Shown here: positions 24,254-34,077 of the stretch, in pieces | How positions within the stretch are numbered: the stretch's first letter is position 1 | How the letters are laid out: every line of letters starts with the position of its first letter | Assembly (NCBI GenBank): GCA_001784175.1 | Contig: MFPR01000017.1 | Span: 62,001 to 126,000, forward strand | Reading direction: 5' to 3' | DNA length: 64,000 nucleotides | From: Candidatus Lindowbacteria bacterium RIFCSPLOWO2_12_FULL_62_27 | GTDB taxonomy: Bacteria; Lindowbacteria; 2-12-FULL-62-27 | Position numbers and translations under genes: made by a program | The notes under the pieces: generated by a model | What the model was told of the DNA's origin: nothing | Database searches by the model: none | Seen by the model: only the letters and a program-made list of their open reading frames with translations

Positions 24254-25402
24254 ATGAGAGAGAAGCTGCGCATTTCTGTCCTCGGCCTCCTTCTGTTGTC
24301 GCTGGCCGCCTGCGGCGGGTCGGCCAAGAAGACGCTCGCGATCGGCGCGATTCTGCCGCTGACCGGGCCGGCCGCTTCGGCGGGGGACGAGGCGTACAAG
24401 TCGCTGATGCTGGCCGTGGAGGAGGCGAACGCCTCCCAGCGGCTCGCGCCGTACACGCTGGAGGTCGTGGTCCGGGACGACGTGTCGGACCCGAAGCAGG
24501 CGGTGAGTTCCGCGAAAGACCTGGCGTCCAACCCGGCCGTGCTTGGCGTGATCGCGCATTTCAACAGCGGCTGCTACATGCCCGCCTCCCGCGTCTATCA
24601 CGAAAACGGCCTGCCGGCCATCACGCCCGCCGCGTCCAACCCGTCGATCACCCAGCAAGGGTTCCCTGAAATCCATCGCATCGTGCCGACCGATCAGGTG
24701 CAGGGCGAAGCGGTCGGAAAATTCATCGCCAAGCGCGGGGTGAAGCGCCTCGCGATCATCCACGACAAGACGCAGTATGGCGAGCCGCTCGCCGGCATGG
24801 TGCGGGCGTCGGCGGAGCAGTCGGGCGTGAAGGTGATTTCGTACGACGGCATTCAGGTCGGCGACAAGGATTTTCGCGCGCTCCTCACGTCGCTGCGGTC
24901 AAAGAATCCCGAAGCGGTATTTTTCGGCGGCCTCTACGACGAGGGCGGCCTGATCGTCAAACAGATGCGGGAACTCGGCATGACCCAGACCTTCCACGGG
25001 CCGGACGGCATCAAGGGCAAGGACTTCATCGACGTGGCCGGCGCCGCCGCGAACGGGGCCTACGTGAGTTTCATCGGCAACAACGCCGACGCCCTCCCGA
25101 GCGCGCGGTCGCTTCTGGAGAATTATCAGAAGCGGTTCAACAAGCCGATCGAAAATTTCGGCCCCTACGCCTACGACGTCGCCGGCGTCTTCATCGCGGT
25201 CCTCGAAAATCTCGTCAAGCGCGGCGAAACGCCCACCCGCGCGGCGGTGTTGGCGGAACTCGGAAAAATCCGGTACGAAGGCGCGATGGGCTTTGCCGAG
25301 TTTGACGAGCGCGGGGACAACAAGAACCGCGCGATTTCCTTTTACCGCGTGGACAACGGCCAATTCGTATTCGTCGAGGCGATCGGCGAATCGTCTTCGT
25401 GA
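24254..25402 (+). CDS. livK: Branched-chain amino-acid ABC transporter substrate-binding lipoprotein
   Basis: The 382-residue protein has a lipoprotein signal with lipobox LAAC. A Leu/Ile/Val-type periplasmic-binding fold follows: AIGAILPLTGPAASAGDEAYKSLMLAVEEAN, GVIAHFNSGCYMPASRVYHENGLPAITPAASNPSIT, VKRLAIIHDKTQYGEPLA and ENFGPYAYDVAGVFI. It captures branched-chain amino acids or related compounds and hands them to the LivHM channel; specificity in this family is broad. It leads a five-gene liv operon. The next gene starts almost at once in the same frame after the TGA. Confidence 0.92.
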   Translation: MREKLRISVLGLLLLSLAACGGSAKKTLAIGAILPLTGPAASAGDEAYKSLMLAVEEANASQRLAPYTLEVVVRDDVSDPKQAVSSAKDLASNPAVLGVIAHFNSGCYMPASRVYHENGLPAITPAASNPSITQQGFPEIHRIVPTDQVQGEAVGKFIAKRGVKRLAIIHDKTQYGEPLAGMVRASAEQSGVKVISYDGIQVGDKDFRALLTSLRSKNPEAVFFGGLYDEGGLIVKQMRELGMTQTFHGPDGIKGKDFIDVAGAAANGAYVSFIGNNADALPSARSLLENYQKRFNKPIENFGPYAYDVAGVFIAVLENLVKRGETPTRAAVLAELGKIRYEGAMGFAEFDERGDNKNRAISFYRVDNGQFVFVEAIGESSS

Positions 25403-25408
25403 TTTGTT

Positions 25409-26344
25409 CTGCCTGCTGAAGCTTTCCTCCAACATCTCTTAAACGGCCTGACGCTGGGCGGCATGTATGCCCTCGTCGCGCTCGGCTACACCCTCGTCTA
25501 CGGCATCATCGAGCTCATCAATTTCGCCCACGGCGAGATCGTCACCTTCGGCGCGTTTGTCGGACTCGCCGTCCTCGCCGCGCTGGCCGGCACGCCCCTT
25601 TCGGCCGCCGCAACGGCCCTGCCGGCCGCCTTTCTCGTGTCGATGGCGGTCACGGCGCTTCTTGGCGTGACGCTCGAGCGCTTCGCCTACCGGCCCCTGC
25701 GCGGGGCCGACCGGCTGATGGCGCTGATCAGCGCGCTGGGCGCGAGCATTTTTCTGATGAACGCGATGATGCTCGCGATCGGCCGCGATTCGAAACCGTT
25801 TCCGGCCTACCTGTCGGAGCCGGTCCTCCAACGCGGGGACCTGGTGGTCCGCCAGCTCGACCTCTTTCTCATCGGCCTCACGATCCTGCTCTGCGCGCTC
25901 CTCGATCTGTTCGTCCGCCGCACGCGGATCGGGCGCGCGATGCGGTCGGTGGCGCAGGACCAGGAGGCCGCGCGGATGTGCGGCGTGTCGGTGAACGCGA
26001 CGGTTTCGATCACGTTCGTGCTGGGCTCGGCGATGGGCGCGGCGGCCGGAATACTGAACGGCCTCTATTACGGCGTCATCCGGTTCGACATGGGGTTTCT
26101 CCTCGGCATCAAGGCATTCACGGCCGCGGTGCTCGGCGGCATCGGGAATCTGCGCGGCGCGGTCGTGGGCGGGTTCGTGCTCGGGATATCCGAGTCGCTC
26201 ATCCCGGCGATTCTCGCGGCCCCGCCATTTTCGGTGCCGGAGATTTTCGATTACAAGGACGCGGTGGCCTTCGGCATTCTGATCCTGGTGCTCATGGTGA
26301 AACCGAGCGGCATCCTCGGCGAAGAGGTTCCGGAAAAGGCATGA
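25409..26344 (+). CDS. livH: Branched-chain amino-acid ABC transporter permease LivH
   Basis: The hydrophobic protein shows the LivH sequence: NGLTLGGMYALVALGYTLVYGIIELINFAHGE, RPLRGADRLMALISALGASIFL, and GGIGNLRGAVVGGFVLGISE near the end. The first ATG is at 25463, but the conserved N-terminal stretch (EAFLQHLLNGLTLGG) is encoded upstream of it, in frame back to the livK stop. That stretch contains no ATG, GTG or TTG. A CTG at 25409 lies where LivH proteins normally begin, so I take it as the likely start; ATG 25463 is the conservative choice. It forms the membrane channel with LivM, whose ATG overlaps its stop. Confidence 0.88.
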   Translation: MPAEAFLQHLLNGLTLGGMYALVALGYTLVYGIIELINFAHGEIVTFGAFVGLAVLAALAGTPLSAAATALPAAFLVSMAVTALLGVTLERFAYRPLRGADRLMALISALGASIFLMNAMMLAIGRDSKPFPAYLSEPVLQRGDLVVRQLDLFLIGLTILLCALLDLFVRRTRIGRAMRSVAQDQEAARMCGVSVNATVSITFVLGSAMGAAAGILNGLYYGVIRFDMGFLLGIKAFTAAVLGGIGNLRGAVVGGFVLGISESLIPAILAAPPFSVPEIFDYKDAVAFGILILVLMVKPSGILGEEVPEKA

Positions 26345-27552
26345 ACGGTCCGCGCGCGGCCACGTGGCTTCTGTGGGCCGGCCCGGCCTTCGTCCTTGCG
26401 TGGGTCCTCGGGTTTCTTCTGACGCCCGAAGTCCGCGGCCTCGCGGAACCGCAGGATTTCGCGGGCCTGGCGGGCCTTGCGGCGCTGGCGGCGATCGCAT
26501 GGTGTGCGTGGCGGGCTCTGGACCGCCGGGGTCTTTTGACGGTCTTCGATGAGGCGCGGCACCGCGCCCCGGCGCAATTCGGCCTGTCGGTCCTTCTATG
26601 CGCGGCCGTCTTTCCCCTGATCCTTGCCCAACTCGGCAAATACTATTGGATCCACGTCGGCGCGCTGTCGCTGATCTACGTGATCCTCGCCGTCGGCCTG
26701 AATCTCGTGGTGGGCTTTGCGGGCCTGCTCGTGATCGGCTTTGCGGCGTTTTACGGCATCGGCGCCTACGCGGCGGCGATCGTGACCACCGAGGTGGGCG
26801 ACCTGCCGCACATGATCTGGCTCCTGATACCGGCCGCCGCGGTCCTGTCGGCCGCGTTCGGCGTGCTGCTCGGCGTTCCCACGCTGAGGCTCCGCGGGGA
26901 CTACCTCGCGATCGTGACGCTGGGGTTCGGAGAGATCACGCGCATCGTCTTCACCAACTGGGACACGCTGACGCGCGGCCCGCGGGGAATTTCCGGTGTC
27001 GGGTCCTTTCAGATCGGCGGCTGGAACCTGATGCATCCACTGGACGTCGGGCCGCTCCGGCTCGACGGCGACACTCAATATTATTATCTGATCCTCGCCG
27101 CCGCCCTGCTTGGCGTGTTCCTCGCGCACCGGCTCAACCACAGCCGGATCGGCCGCGCGTGGGTGGCGATGCGCGAGGACGAGCTGGCTGCGCGGTCGTT
27201 CGGAATTGACGTCGCGCGCTGCAAAATCCTGGCGTTCGCGATCGGCGCCGCCTATGCCGGCGTGGCCGGCGTGTTTTTCGGGTCGCTGCAGGGGTTTGTC
27301 GATCCGACGAGTTTCTCGTTTCTCGAATCGGTGCTGATTCTCAGCATGGTCGTGCTCGGCGGGATGGGGTCGCTGTCAGGCTCGGTCGTGGCCGCGGTCC
27401 TGCTCGTGATCCTCCCGGAGAAACTCCAGATGCTGCGGGACTACCGCATGCTCATCTTCGGCCTCCTCATGATCCTGCTCATGATCGTGCGGCCCCAGGG
27501 GCTGATCCCGTCCAGGCGCCGGATGCTGGAACTGGGCAGCCGCCCCGGATGA
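26341..27552 (+). CDS. livM: Branched-chain amino-acid ABC transporter permease LivM
   Basis: The 403-residue membrane protein starts at ATG 26341, overlapping the livH stop (ATGA). The core (about 100-390) is LivM: YVILAVGLNLVVGFAGLLVIGFAAFYGIGAYAAAI, PTLRLRGDYLAIVTLGFGEITRIVF, RIGRAWVAMREDELAARSFGIDVARCKILAFAIGAAYAG and VVLGGMGSLSGSVVAAV. The N-terminal 95 residues add two hydrophobic segments and a polar stretch, a common but variable extension. It forms the channel with LivH and is energised by LivG and LivF. Confidence 0.93.
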   Translation: MNGPRAATWLLWAGPAFVLAWVLGFLLTPEVRGLAEPQDFAGLAGLAALAAIAWCAWRALDRRGLLTVFDEARHRAPAQFGLSVLLCAAVFPLILAQLGKYYWIHVGALSLIYVILAVGLNLVVGFAGLLVIGFAAFYGIGAYAAAIVTTEVGDLPHMIWLLIPAAAVLSAAFGVLLGVPTLRLRGDYLAIVTLGFGEITRIVFTNWDTLTRGPRGISGVGSFQIGGWNLMHPLDVGPLRLDGDTQYYYLILAAALLGVFLAHRLNHSRIGRAWVAMREDELAARSFGIDVARCKILAFAIGAAYAGVAGVFFGSLQGFVDPTSFSFLESVLILSMVVLGGMGSLSGSVVAAVLLVILPEKLQMLRDYRMLIFGLLMILLMIVRPQGLIPSRRRMLELGSRPG

Positions 27553-28325
27553 GCGCGCCGGCCGAGCCCGTCCTGTCCCTGCGGGACGTCACCAAACATT
27601 TCGGCGGCGTGCGGGCCGTGAACCGGATGAGCCTCGATGTCCCCTCCGGCGCGATCACCGGCATCATCGGGCCCAACGGGTCCGGCAAGACCACGCTTTT
27701 CAATCTCATCAGCGGCATCTACGAGCCCCAGGCCGGCGAGATTGTCTTCCGAGGCCGGCCGATCCACGGAGAGCCGCCGCACCGGGTGTCGATGCTGGGC
27801 GTTGCGCGGACGTTTCAGAATATCCGGCTGTTTAATGAAATGCTCGTCATCGAAAATCTGCTCGTCGGGATGCACGCGCAACTCTTGAGCGGCCTCTGGG
27901 CCGCCGGCCTGCGCACGCGGCGGTTCATCGCGGAGGAGCAGTCGGCGCTGCAGTCGGCGATCGAACTCCTCGAATTTTTTCCGGAACTGGCCGGAACGCA
28001 CGACACGGTCGTGAAGAATCTCTCCTACGCCAACCGCCGGCGCGTCGAGATTCTTCGGGCCCTCGCCGCGCGGCCCGCCCTCCTGCTCCTGGACGAGCCG
28101 GCCGCGGGGATGAACACGACGGAGGCCGCGAAGCTTCTCCGGGACATCCGCCGCATCCGCGACCGCGGCGTGACGGTCCTCCTCATCGAACACAACATGT
28201 CGGTCATCTCCGGCGTGGCCGATCACGTCGTCGCGATGGACCAGGGCGAAAAGGTCGTCGAAGGATCCTTCGACGAGGTCAGCCGCCATCCAAAAGTCCT
28301 CGCGTCGTATCTGGGGAGCGACTGA
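27549..28325 (+). CDS. livG: Branched-chain amino-acid ABC transporter ATP-binding protein LivG
   Basis: The 258-residue ATPase has Walker A GPNGSGKTT, Q-loop ARTFQNIRLF, a signature region NLSYANRRRVEILRALA (the family's weak LSYANRR form of LSGGQ), Walker B LLLLDEPAAGMN and the switch His in LLIEHNM. These, with VEGSF near the end, are LivG features. It overlaps livM by 4 bp and livF by 1 bp. It dimerises with LivF to drive uptake. Confidence 0.94.
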   Translation: MSAPAEPVLSLRDVTKHFGGVRAVNRMSLDVPSGAITGIIGPNGSGKTTLFNLISGIYEPQAGEIVFRGRPIHGEPPHRVSMLGVARTFQNIRLFNEMLVIENLLVGMHAQLLSGLWAAGLRTRRFIAEEQSALQSAIELLEFFPELAGTHDTVVKNLSYANRRRVEILRALAARPALLLLDEPAAGMNTTEAAKLLRDIRRIRDRGVTVLLIEHNMSVISGVADHVVAMDQGEKVVEGSFDEVSRHPKVLASYLGSD

Positions 28326-29029
28326 TGGGCTTGCTGGACGTTGCGGGCCTCACGAGCGGCTACGGCGGGCCCCCGGTGCTGCACGACATTGATCTCACGG
28401 TCGGCGAATCGGAATGGGTCACGCTCCTCGGCGCGAACGCGGCCGGAAAAACGACGCTCCTCAAAACGCTCATCGGCGTTCTGCCCGCGGCCTCCGGCGC
28501 TGTCCGGCTGAACGGCCGCGAGATTCAGGCGCTGCCGCCGGAAGAACGGCTCCGGCTGGGACTCGCCATCGTGCCGGAGGGCCGCCGGGTCTTCACGCGG
28601 ATGACCGTGCAGGAGAATCTGCAGATGGGCGCGCACCTCTTCGGCGGCGGCCGGGCCGAAGATTTCGACCGCGTCTATTCGTTGTTTCCCCGCATGGCCG
28701 AGCGGCGGCGCCAAAAAGCGGGAACGCTGTCGGGCGGCGAGCAGCAGATGCTGGCGCTGGGCCGCGCGCTCATGTCCCGGCCCCGGCTGATTCTGCTGGA
28801 CGAACCCTCGATGGGTCTGGCGCCAAAACTGGTGGCCGAGGTTTTCGCGCTCCTGCGCGGCATCCTGACCGAGGGCGTGTCGATTCTCCTGGTGGAGCAA
28901 AACGCGAAAATGGCGCTGAAATCCAGCGCCCGCGCCTACGTCCTGCGTCTCGGCCGGATGGTCCTGTCGGGTTCGAGCGCGGACCTTGCCGAAAACCCGG
29001 AAGTACGGCAAGCTTATCTCGGCGGCTGA
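28325..29029 (+). CDS. livF: Branched-chain amino-acid ABC transporter ATP-binding protein LivF
   Basis: The 234-residue ATPase has Walker A GANAAGKTT, Q-loop VPEGRRVFTRMTVQENLQMG (the LivF hallmark), signature LSGGEQQMLALGRALM, Walker B LILLDEPSMGL and switch region LLVEQNAKMAL. In Walker A an Ala replaces the usual Gly/Ser before GKT (NAAGKT), as often seen in LivF. It pairs with LivG. The DUF4175 gene starts 6 bp after it, so the transcript may continue. Confidence 0.94.
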   Translation: MGLLDVAGLTSGYGGPPVLHDIDLTVGESEWVTLLGANAAGKTTLLKTLIGVLPAASGAVRLNGREIQALPPEERLRLGLAIVPEGRRVFTRMTVQENLQMGAHLFGGGRAEDFDRVYSLFPRMAERRRQKAGTLSGGEQQMLALGRALMSRPRLILLDEPSMGLAPKLVAEVFALLRGILTEGVSILLVEQNAKMALKSSARAYVLRLGRMVLSGSSADLAENPEVRQAYLGG

Positions 29030-29035
29030 TGGACG

Positions 29036-32000
29036 ATGAACGCGACTGACACAACGGCGATTTTCAGAAAACTAAACCGCGCGCTGATTTGGCTCCGGCT
29101 CCTGCACGGGCTCTCGCACCTGCTGAAGGCGATGGTGGTGTGGTGTCTCCTCGCGTCCTTCATCCGCGGGCGGCTCGGATGGGACACCGTCAACCTGATC
29201 GCGGCGGCCAGCTTCGTGATTTTTCTCGCGCGCGATTTCCCCTCGCGCCGCGTCGCCCTCCGCCGGCTGGAGGGACTCCGGCCCGACTCGCAGTTCCGGT
29301 TCACGACCTTCCACGAACTCGCGCGCGCGGCCCTCAGGTCCGGCGCTTCCGCCATGTGGGAAACCCTGCGAACCCAGACGGCGGCGCTCCTCGCGCGGCC
29401 GACGCCGTATCTCTCGGCGCCGGGCTTCGCGTTTTCCTTTCGCGTCTTCGCCGCCGCGCTCAGTCTCACCCTCGTGGGGTCGATGGTCGCGCCCCTCGCC
29501 GTCCGGCACACCACGAACCTCCCGGCGCTCCTGCGCGTGAAACTTCCGGCCGCGCCGGTGCGCGCGGGAACCGACGTGACGGTCCAGGTGTTTTCGGAAG
29601 GCCGGATGTCGTCGCCGCGCCTGCAAGTTCTTCCGGACGATCCGGCGTTCGGATCGGCGGGCGGCGCCGACCCTGCCATCCTGCAGATGCGCGAGACGCC
29701 GGGCGGATTTTTTGAAACGGTGCTGCCGCAGGTCCGGTTCGGTCTGCGCCTGACCGCGCTGGCCGACGTTCCCTCCGGCGGCCGCGTGGTGTCTCCGGAA
29801 GCGCGTCTTCGGGTGGTGCGCCCGCCGGTCGTGGCCTTTTCGTCCATGCTCGTCGTTCCGCCGGCCTACAGCCGTCTGCCCGCGGAGGAGATGAATGCCG
29901 TCAGCCAGAGACTTTCTGTTCTACCGGGAACCGACCTCACGCTGAAACTGGAATCCGACCAGCCGGTGTCCCAAGCCACCGCGAATTTAGAAAGCGAGCG
30001 AAAGACGCCGCCGAAAATCGAGTGGCGGGACCGCCGCGTCGAAGTCAAGACGCAGGTCCGCTCGCCCGGCCGGTTGTCGGTGTCGGTCACGGCCGACAAC
30101 GGTCTTTTGGCCGAGCCTCCCTTCGGATACGAGATCGATACGCTGCCGGACCGCCCCCCGCTCGTGTCGTGGCTGATTCCGCTCGAACCCCAGATGGACG
30201 CGCCGGTGGAGGGCCTGGTCCCGATGCGCTGGCAGATCGAGGATGATTTCGGCTTTTCGTCGTTCGCCCTTCTCATCACGACGCCGGATCAGGCGAAGCG
30301 CGTGCCGGTGGCCTTTCTCCCGGAACGCCGGCAATCCGTGTCCTACCTGCTCGACGTCACGTCATTCCTGAGCTACGCCGGCTCGGAGATCGAGATTCGC
30401 GCCGAGGCGGAAGACAACGACGCGATCAACGGCCCCAAACGCGCCGCAAGTTCCGTCCTGCGCGTCCGCGCGCCCACCGTGATGGACATGTACCGGAACC
30501 TGGCGCAGCAGGGCGCGGATGTGAGCCGGATCATGGAACGGCTGTCCGGCGAGAGCAGCCGGCTCCTCAAAAAAATGACGGCGGCCACCCGCACGCTCAA
30601 ATCCGAAGGTAAGATGGCATGGCAGATGGAGCAGGAACTCGTGAACATGGCCGAGGCGGCGCATCAGGCGAAGCGCGACGCGGAAAAGGCGCTCGCGGAA
30701 CTCGGCCGGAAAACCGAGTCGGCCGCGCGGCAGAACCTCCTCTCGAGGGAAACACTCCAGAAACTGTCCGCCATCGGATCGATGATGACGAGCCTCATGA
30801 AGGAGGAATACGTCCAGGCCCAGCGCGAACTTCAGCGCGCGCTTGGCTCCGTCCGCATGGACGAGAAGGAGCGGTCGATGATGACGGCCAAGTTTAACCT
30901 CGAACAATTCGTCGAACAGGTCGACCGCACCCACCGGATGCTGTCCCGCATGACCGACCTCCTCGCGCAGGCCGAGGCCCACAAGGCCGTGCAGGACCTC
31001 GCGGACCGCGCCCGGCAGGCCCTCGACGCCAAGGACGCCGCGCGGCTCCAGTCCCTCCAGCAGGAGGCGGCCAAACTCATGCCCAAACTCCAGGAGCTGG
31101 CGAAAAACCCGGCGTTTCAGGAACTCAAAAAAGCCCTCGCCACATCGGCGGCCGACCTGCCCAAACAATTCGAGCAGGCGGCGAACGCCATGCGGTCTTC
31201 CGCCTCCGAGTCCAACCAGGAGGCTGCGGCGAAAGCGGCGGAGGAAAAACTCAAGAACGCGCTCGCCCAGCTTCAATCCGCCCTTGAAAAAGGCCGCCAG
31301 CAGTCGGAATCGTCCGAAAAACAGAACGCGGCCGAAAAAATAACCACCCTCGTCGACGTCCTCGTCTTCTCGCTCGGACAGATGCAGGACTATCACGACT
31401 ATTTCCGTTCATCCCGCGTCCAGCGCCAGGCCGACGAATATTCGCGGCTGCTCCAGAAGGCCGCCGCCATCGAGCCGATCCTCCGGCAGGCCGTCAACGA
31501 CGTCGCGGCCACCGCCGAACAGCTCATTCTCTTCGACCCCCGGCCCATGCAGACCCTCCAGCGGGCCGCCGCGTCGATCCGGTCGATCATGGACCAGGAT
31601 GAAGACCCGGGCGCGATCGCGGCCAAACTCAAGTTGGCCTACCGATACACCGCCACCGCCGCGCTCCAGCTCCTCGAAATCACGCGTGACCTGCAGAAAC
31701 AGAAAGGCGGATCCAAAGGCGCGCCCATGCAGGACCTCGCGGATCTTTTGCAGCAGCTCATCTCCGCGCAGTCCGGGCTCAATTCCCAAACCCAGATGAG
31801 CATGCAGCTCGGAATGTTCGGCCAGAGCCTCGAACAGCTCGCCTTTCAGCAGGAGCTGATCCGGCGCAGCATGGAGGCCGAGGCCGGCCGGTTTTCGGAC
31901 CTGCAGGACAAGCTCGGCCGGATCGACCAGCTCCTGCAGGAAATGCGGAAGACCGAGGAGGAACTGCGCAAGCTCGGCCCGACGCCGGACGTCCAGGAGC

Positions 32001-32236
32001 GGCAGCAGAAAATTCTCAACAAGCTCATGGAGCTTCAGCATTCCCTCACAGAAAAGGAGGAGAAGGAGGAGAAGTTCGAAGCCGAGCCGTTCTTCGGCCG
32101 GCCCTCCGACACGTCGGCCCTGCGGCTCGACCGGCCGAAGATCAACGAGAAGGAATTCCTCCGCGGCCTGCCGCCGCAATACCAGGAGGCGGGCAAAAAA
32201 TACCTCCGCACCCTCCTCGGGGCCGAGCCGCAATGA
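29036..32236 (+). CDS. DUF4175-like membrane-anchored coiled-coil protein
   Basis: The 1066-residue protein has two membrane helices near 22-42 and 50-68 and another near 135-160. A beta-rich region follows to about 470, with repeating P-V/L-V/F-type strands (RPPVVAFSSMLVVPPAYSRLP, RPPLVSWLIPLEPQMDAPV). Then comes a very long Ala/Gln/Glu/Lys-rich helical region to the end with heptad-like spacing (LAEQAE, LQQEAAKLMPKLQELA, MRKTEEELRKLG). This resembles DUF4175 proteins, whose role is unknown. Together with the two genes after it, it forms a set likely to act at the periplasmic face of the inner membrane. Position after livF may be incidental. Confidence 0.7.
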   Translation: MNATDTTAIFRKLNRALIWLRLLHGLSHLLKAMVVWCLLASFIRGRLGWDTVNLIAAASFVIFLARDFPSRRVALRRLEGLRPDSQFRFTTFHELARAALRSGASAMWETLRTQTAALLARPTPYLSAPGFAFSFRVFAAALSLTLVGSMVAPLAVRHTTNLPALLRVKLPAAPVRAGTDVTVQVFSEGRMSSPRLQVLPDDPAFGSAGGADPAILQMRETPGGFFETVLPQVRFGLRLTALADVPSGGRVVSPEARLRVVRPPVVAFSSMLVVPPAYSRLPAEEMNAVSQRLSVLPGTDLTLKLESDQPVSQATANLESERKTPPKIEWRDRRVEVKTQVRSPGRLSVSVTADNGLLAEPPFGYEIDTLPDRPPLVSWLIPLEPQMDAPVEGLVPMRWQIEDDFGFSSFALLITTPDQAKRVPVAFLPERRQSVSYLLDVTSFLSYAGSEIEIRAEAEDNDAINGPKRAASSVLRVRAPTVMDMYRNLAQQGADVSRIMERLSGESSRLLKKMTAATRTLKSEGKMAWQMEQELVNMAEAAHQAKRDAEKALAELGRKTESAARQNLLSRETLQKLSAIGSMMTSLMKEEYVQAQRELQRALGSVRMDEKERSMMTAKFNLEQFVEQVDRTHRMLSRMTDLLAQAEAHKAVQDLADRARQALDAKDAARLQSLQQEAAKLMPKLQELAKNPAFQELKKALATSAADLPKQFEQAANAMRSSASESNQEAAAKAAEEKLKNALAQLQSALEKGRQQSESSEKQNAAEKITTLVDVLVFSLGQMQDYHDYFRSSRVQRQADEYSRLLQKAAAIEPILRQAVNDVAATAEQLILFDPRPMQTLQRAAASIRSIMDQDEDPGAIAAKLKLAYRYTATAALQLLEITRDLQKQKGGSKGAPMQDLADLLQQLISAQSGLNSQTQMSMQLGMFGQSLEQLAFQQELIRRSMEAEAGRFSDLQDKLGRIDQLLQEMRKTEEELRKLGPTPDVQERQQKILNKLMELQHSLTEKEEKEEKFEAEPFFGRPSDTSALRLDRPKINEKEFLRGLPPQYQEAGKKYLRTLLGAEPQ

Positions 32237-34077
32237 TTCTGCCGCGCCTCGTCCTCGTGTCGGTCGCCTCGCTGATTCTGTCCGCCTCCGCGTCCGCCGC
32301 CGAGCGCGACCCCCAGATGTACTTGAAAGATGCCGGCCGGTTACTGCGCGCGTCCGATACGCCGTCGGCCCTGCTGAATCTCCGGCAGTGCATCCTCGAT
32401 CCCCTGTCGAAGGACTGGATGATCGACGAAGCGGTCAAAATGTTCGCCGCAAATTTTCGCGCGGCATCCGACAGTTCCGCCGCCCGCGGCATTTTTTCGC
32501 TCGCCCTCCGGTCCCCCCGCGCCGTGACGGTGGTGCCGTCCGTGCTGTCGATCCTCGTCGACTACGGGGGTCTTACCAGTGAGGAGAAGCTGTCTCTCCT
32601 GACCGGCGTTCAGCCGGGCGGCAAGGCGACGGAGGAGGTGCTGGCCGTCCAGATCCAGCTTTTGCGGCGCCTCGGCCGGCTTGACCCCGCGCTGGAGCTT
32701 TCCGCGAAGCTCGTGCAAAGTTCCAGCCGATTGGAGCACCGGGCCCTCATGCTCGATCTCCTGCTCGATCTTTCGCGCACGGTGGATGCCGTCGCATTGG
32801 CCAACGCGATCCTCAACGACCACGCCGCCGACCCGGCCGCGTTTTCGCTCTTGTCCGAACGCTTCTACCGGCACGGCGATTACCGCAACACGCTGGACAT
32901 TCATCGGCGCGCGCGCGGCGCGTTTTCCAACCCGATGCTGTTTTTCGACCAGTCGCTTTCGATCTGCCAGGGCCTTCAACTCGGCCGGGAGGGCGTCGAG
33001 CTTTACCTGCCGGTGCTGCTGGACGCGTCGGGCCCGGCACCGGAGTATTACAGGGATTTTCTGTCGATGGTAACGGACACCTCGTTTTTCACGCGCGTCT
33101 ATCCCTCCTGGATCGCGGCCGGGAGCAATCCGAATCTGTATCTGGCGGCGCTCTCGCGGTTCGCGGACCTCGCGCCGGAGAACGACTGCCTCGAGTTTGC
33201 GCGCGTCTATCGGAACCGGTTTCACGACGCGTCGGCGCACCTCGCGCTGGCGGAACAACTCCTGGAGCGCGACCGCCGGCCGGCGTTCCTCAACACGCTC
33301 GCCGACCTGCCCGATACGCCGGTGGGCGTGACGGAATCGAAAAAACTTTTGTTGTTTAAAAACGCCCTTCGCGCCGAGGGGCCCGACCGGGCCCTCGAGC
33401 AGTATCCGCCGCAGTCGTTCACGTCTCCCGCCATCCGAGCGGGGGTTCATCGGCTGGTGTCGCCGATTTTTTTCCGGCAGGCGCGCCTGACCAACGCGAT
33501 TTTCTCCCTCAAAATGGCGCAGACGCTTGCCCCGGAGGCCCAGGATGATCTGGGGCTCGCACAGATGTATTTTTTCGCAGGCGCCGATTCGGAGGCGCTC
33601 GAGGCCGCCTACCGCGCGCACCGGCTGACGCCGCTGGAGGAAACCCTCTACTGGCTCGGCTGGCTCTCCTTTTTGCGCGGCGACACGGAAACGGCCCGCA
33701 AGGCCTTTCGCGACGTCATCCTGCGGTCGGAAAATTTCCTCGCGGACGAATCCCTGAGCTGGCTGATCGCGATGGGCCGGCCGGCCGACGCGGATCCCGA
33801 CGAAGTCGGCCGGGCCGCGCGACAGGCCGCGCGTGAAGGGACAGAGGCGTCGGAGCCGGTGAAAAAATTCCCCCTGGCCGCGCGCCTAGCCATCCGCCGC
33901 GAGGCCCTGCGGGCGGGTCTTCGGCCGAAGTCGCTGGCCGATGACGAGTCCCCGTTTTTGCGGTTCCTGCTCTGGGAGTCGATGCCGCCTGCCGGCCGGA
34001 CCGCCGCGCAATATCAGAAACTGTTGCGCGATGCGCCGGAATTCCTGCGCCCGATGATCCGCGTCGATGAGCCTTGA
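32233..34077 (+). CDS. Secreted helical-repeat (TPR-like) protein
   Basis: The 614-residue protein has a signal peptide (1-22, ending ASASA). The rest is alpha-helical with irregular TPR-like repeats: PSALLNLRQCILDPLSKDW, DYRNTLDIHRRARGAF, TNAIFSLKMAQTLAPEAQDDLGLAQMYFFAGADSEALEAAYRAHRL and YWLGWLSFLRGDTETARKAFRDVI are the clearest. I recognise no catalytic motif. Its ATG overlaps the DUF4175 stop and its stop overlaps the next gene, so the three are translated as a unit and probably form one periplasmic complex. Confidence 0.7.
   Translation: MILPRLVLVSVASLILSASASAAERDPQMYLKDAGRLLRASDTPSALLNLRQCILDPLSKDWMIDEAVKMFAANFRAASDSSAARGIFSLALRSPRAVTVVPSVLSILVDYGGLTSEEKLSLLTGVQPGGKATEEVLAVQIQLLRRLGRLDPALELSAKLVQSSSRLEHRALMLDLLLDLSRTVDAVALANAILNDHAADPAAFSLLSERFYRHGDYRNTLDIHRRARGAFSNPMLFFDQSLSICQGLQLGREGVELYLPVLLDASGPAPEYYRDFLSMVTDTSFFTRVYPSWIAAGSNPNLYLAALSRFADLAPENDCLEFARVYRNRFHDASAHLALAEQLLERDRRPAFLNTLADLPDTPVGVTESKKLLLFKNALRAEGPDRALEQYPPQSFTSPAIRAGVHRLVSPIFFRQARLTNAIFSLKMAQTLAPEAQDDLGLAQMYFFAGADSEALEAAYRAHRLTPLEETLYWLGWLSFLRGDTETARKAFRDVILRSENFLADESLSWLIAMGRPADADPDEVGRAARQAAREGTEASEPVKKFPLAARLAIRREALRAGLRPKSLADDESPFLRFLLWESMPPAGRTAAQYQKLLRDAPEFLRPMIRVDEP

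Noticed and set aside
23122-24564. A longer glycosyltransferase with 129 extra N-terminal residues
   Set aside because: The extension overlaps the divergent livK start, looks like shadow sequence, and a good ATG stands at 24177 before a plausible N-terminus.
25400-25402. TGA between livK and livH as a recoded (selenocysteine) codon joining both in one protein
   Set aside because: LivK ends at its normal family length, LivH begins at its own family N-terminus, and no separate stem-loop or selenoprotein context is evident. A CTG start is simpler.
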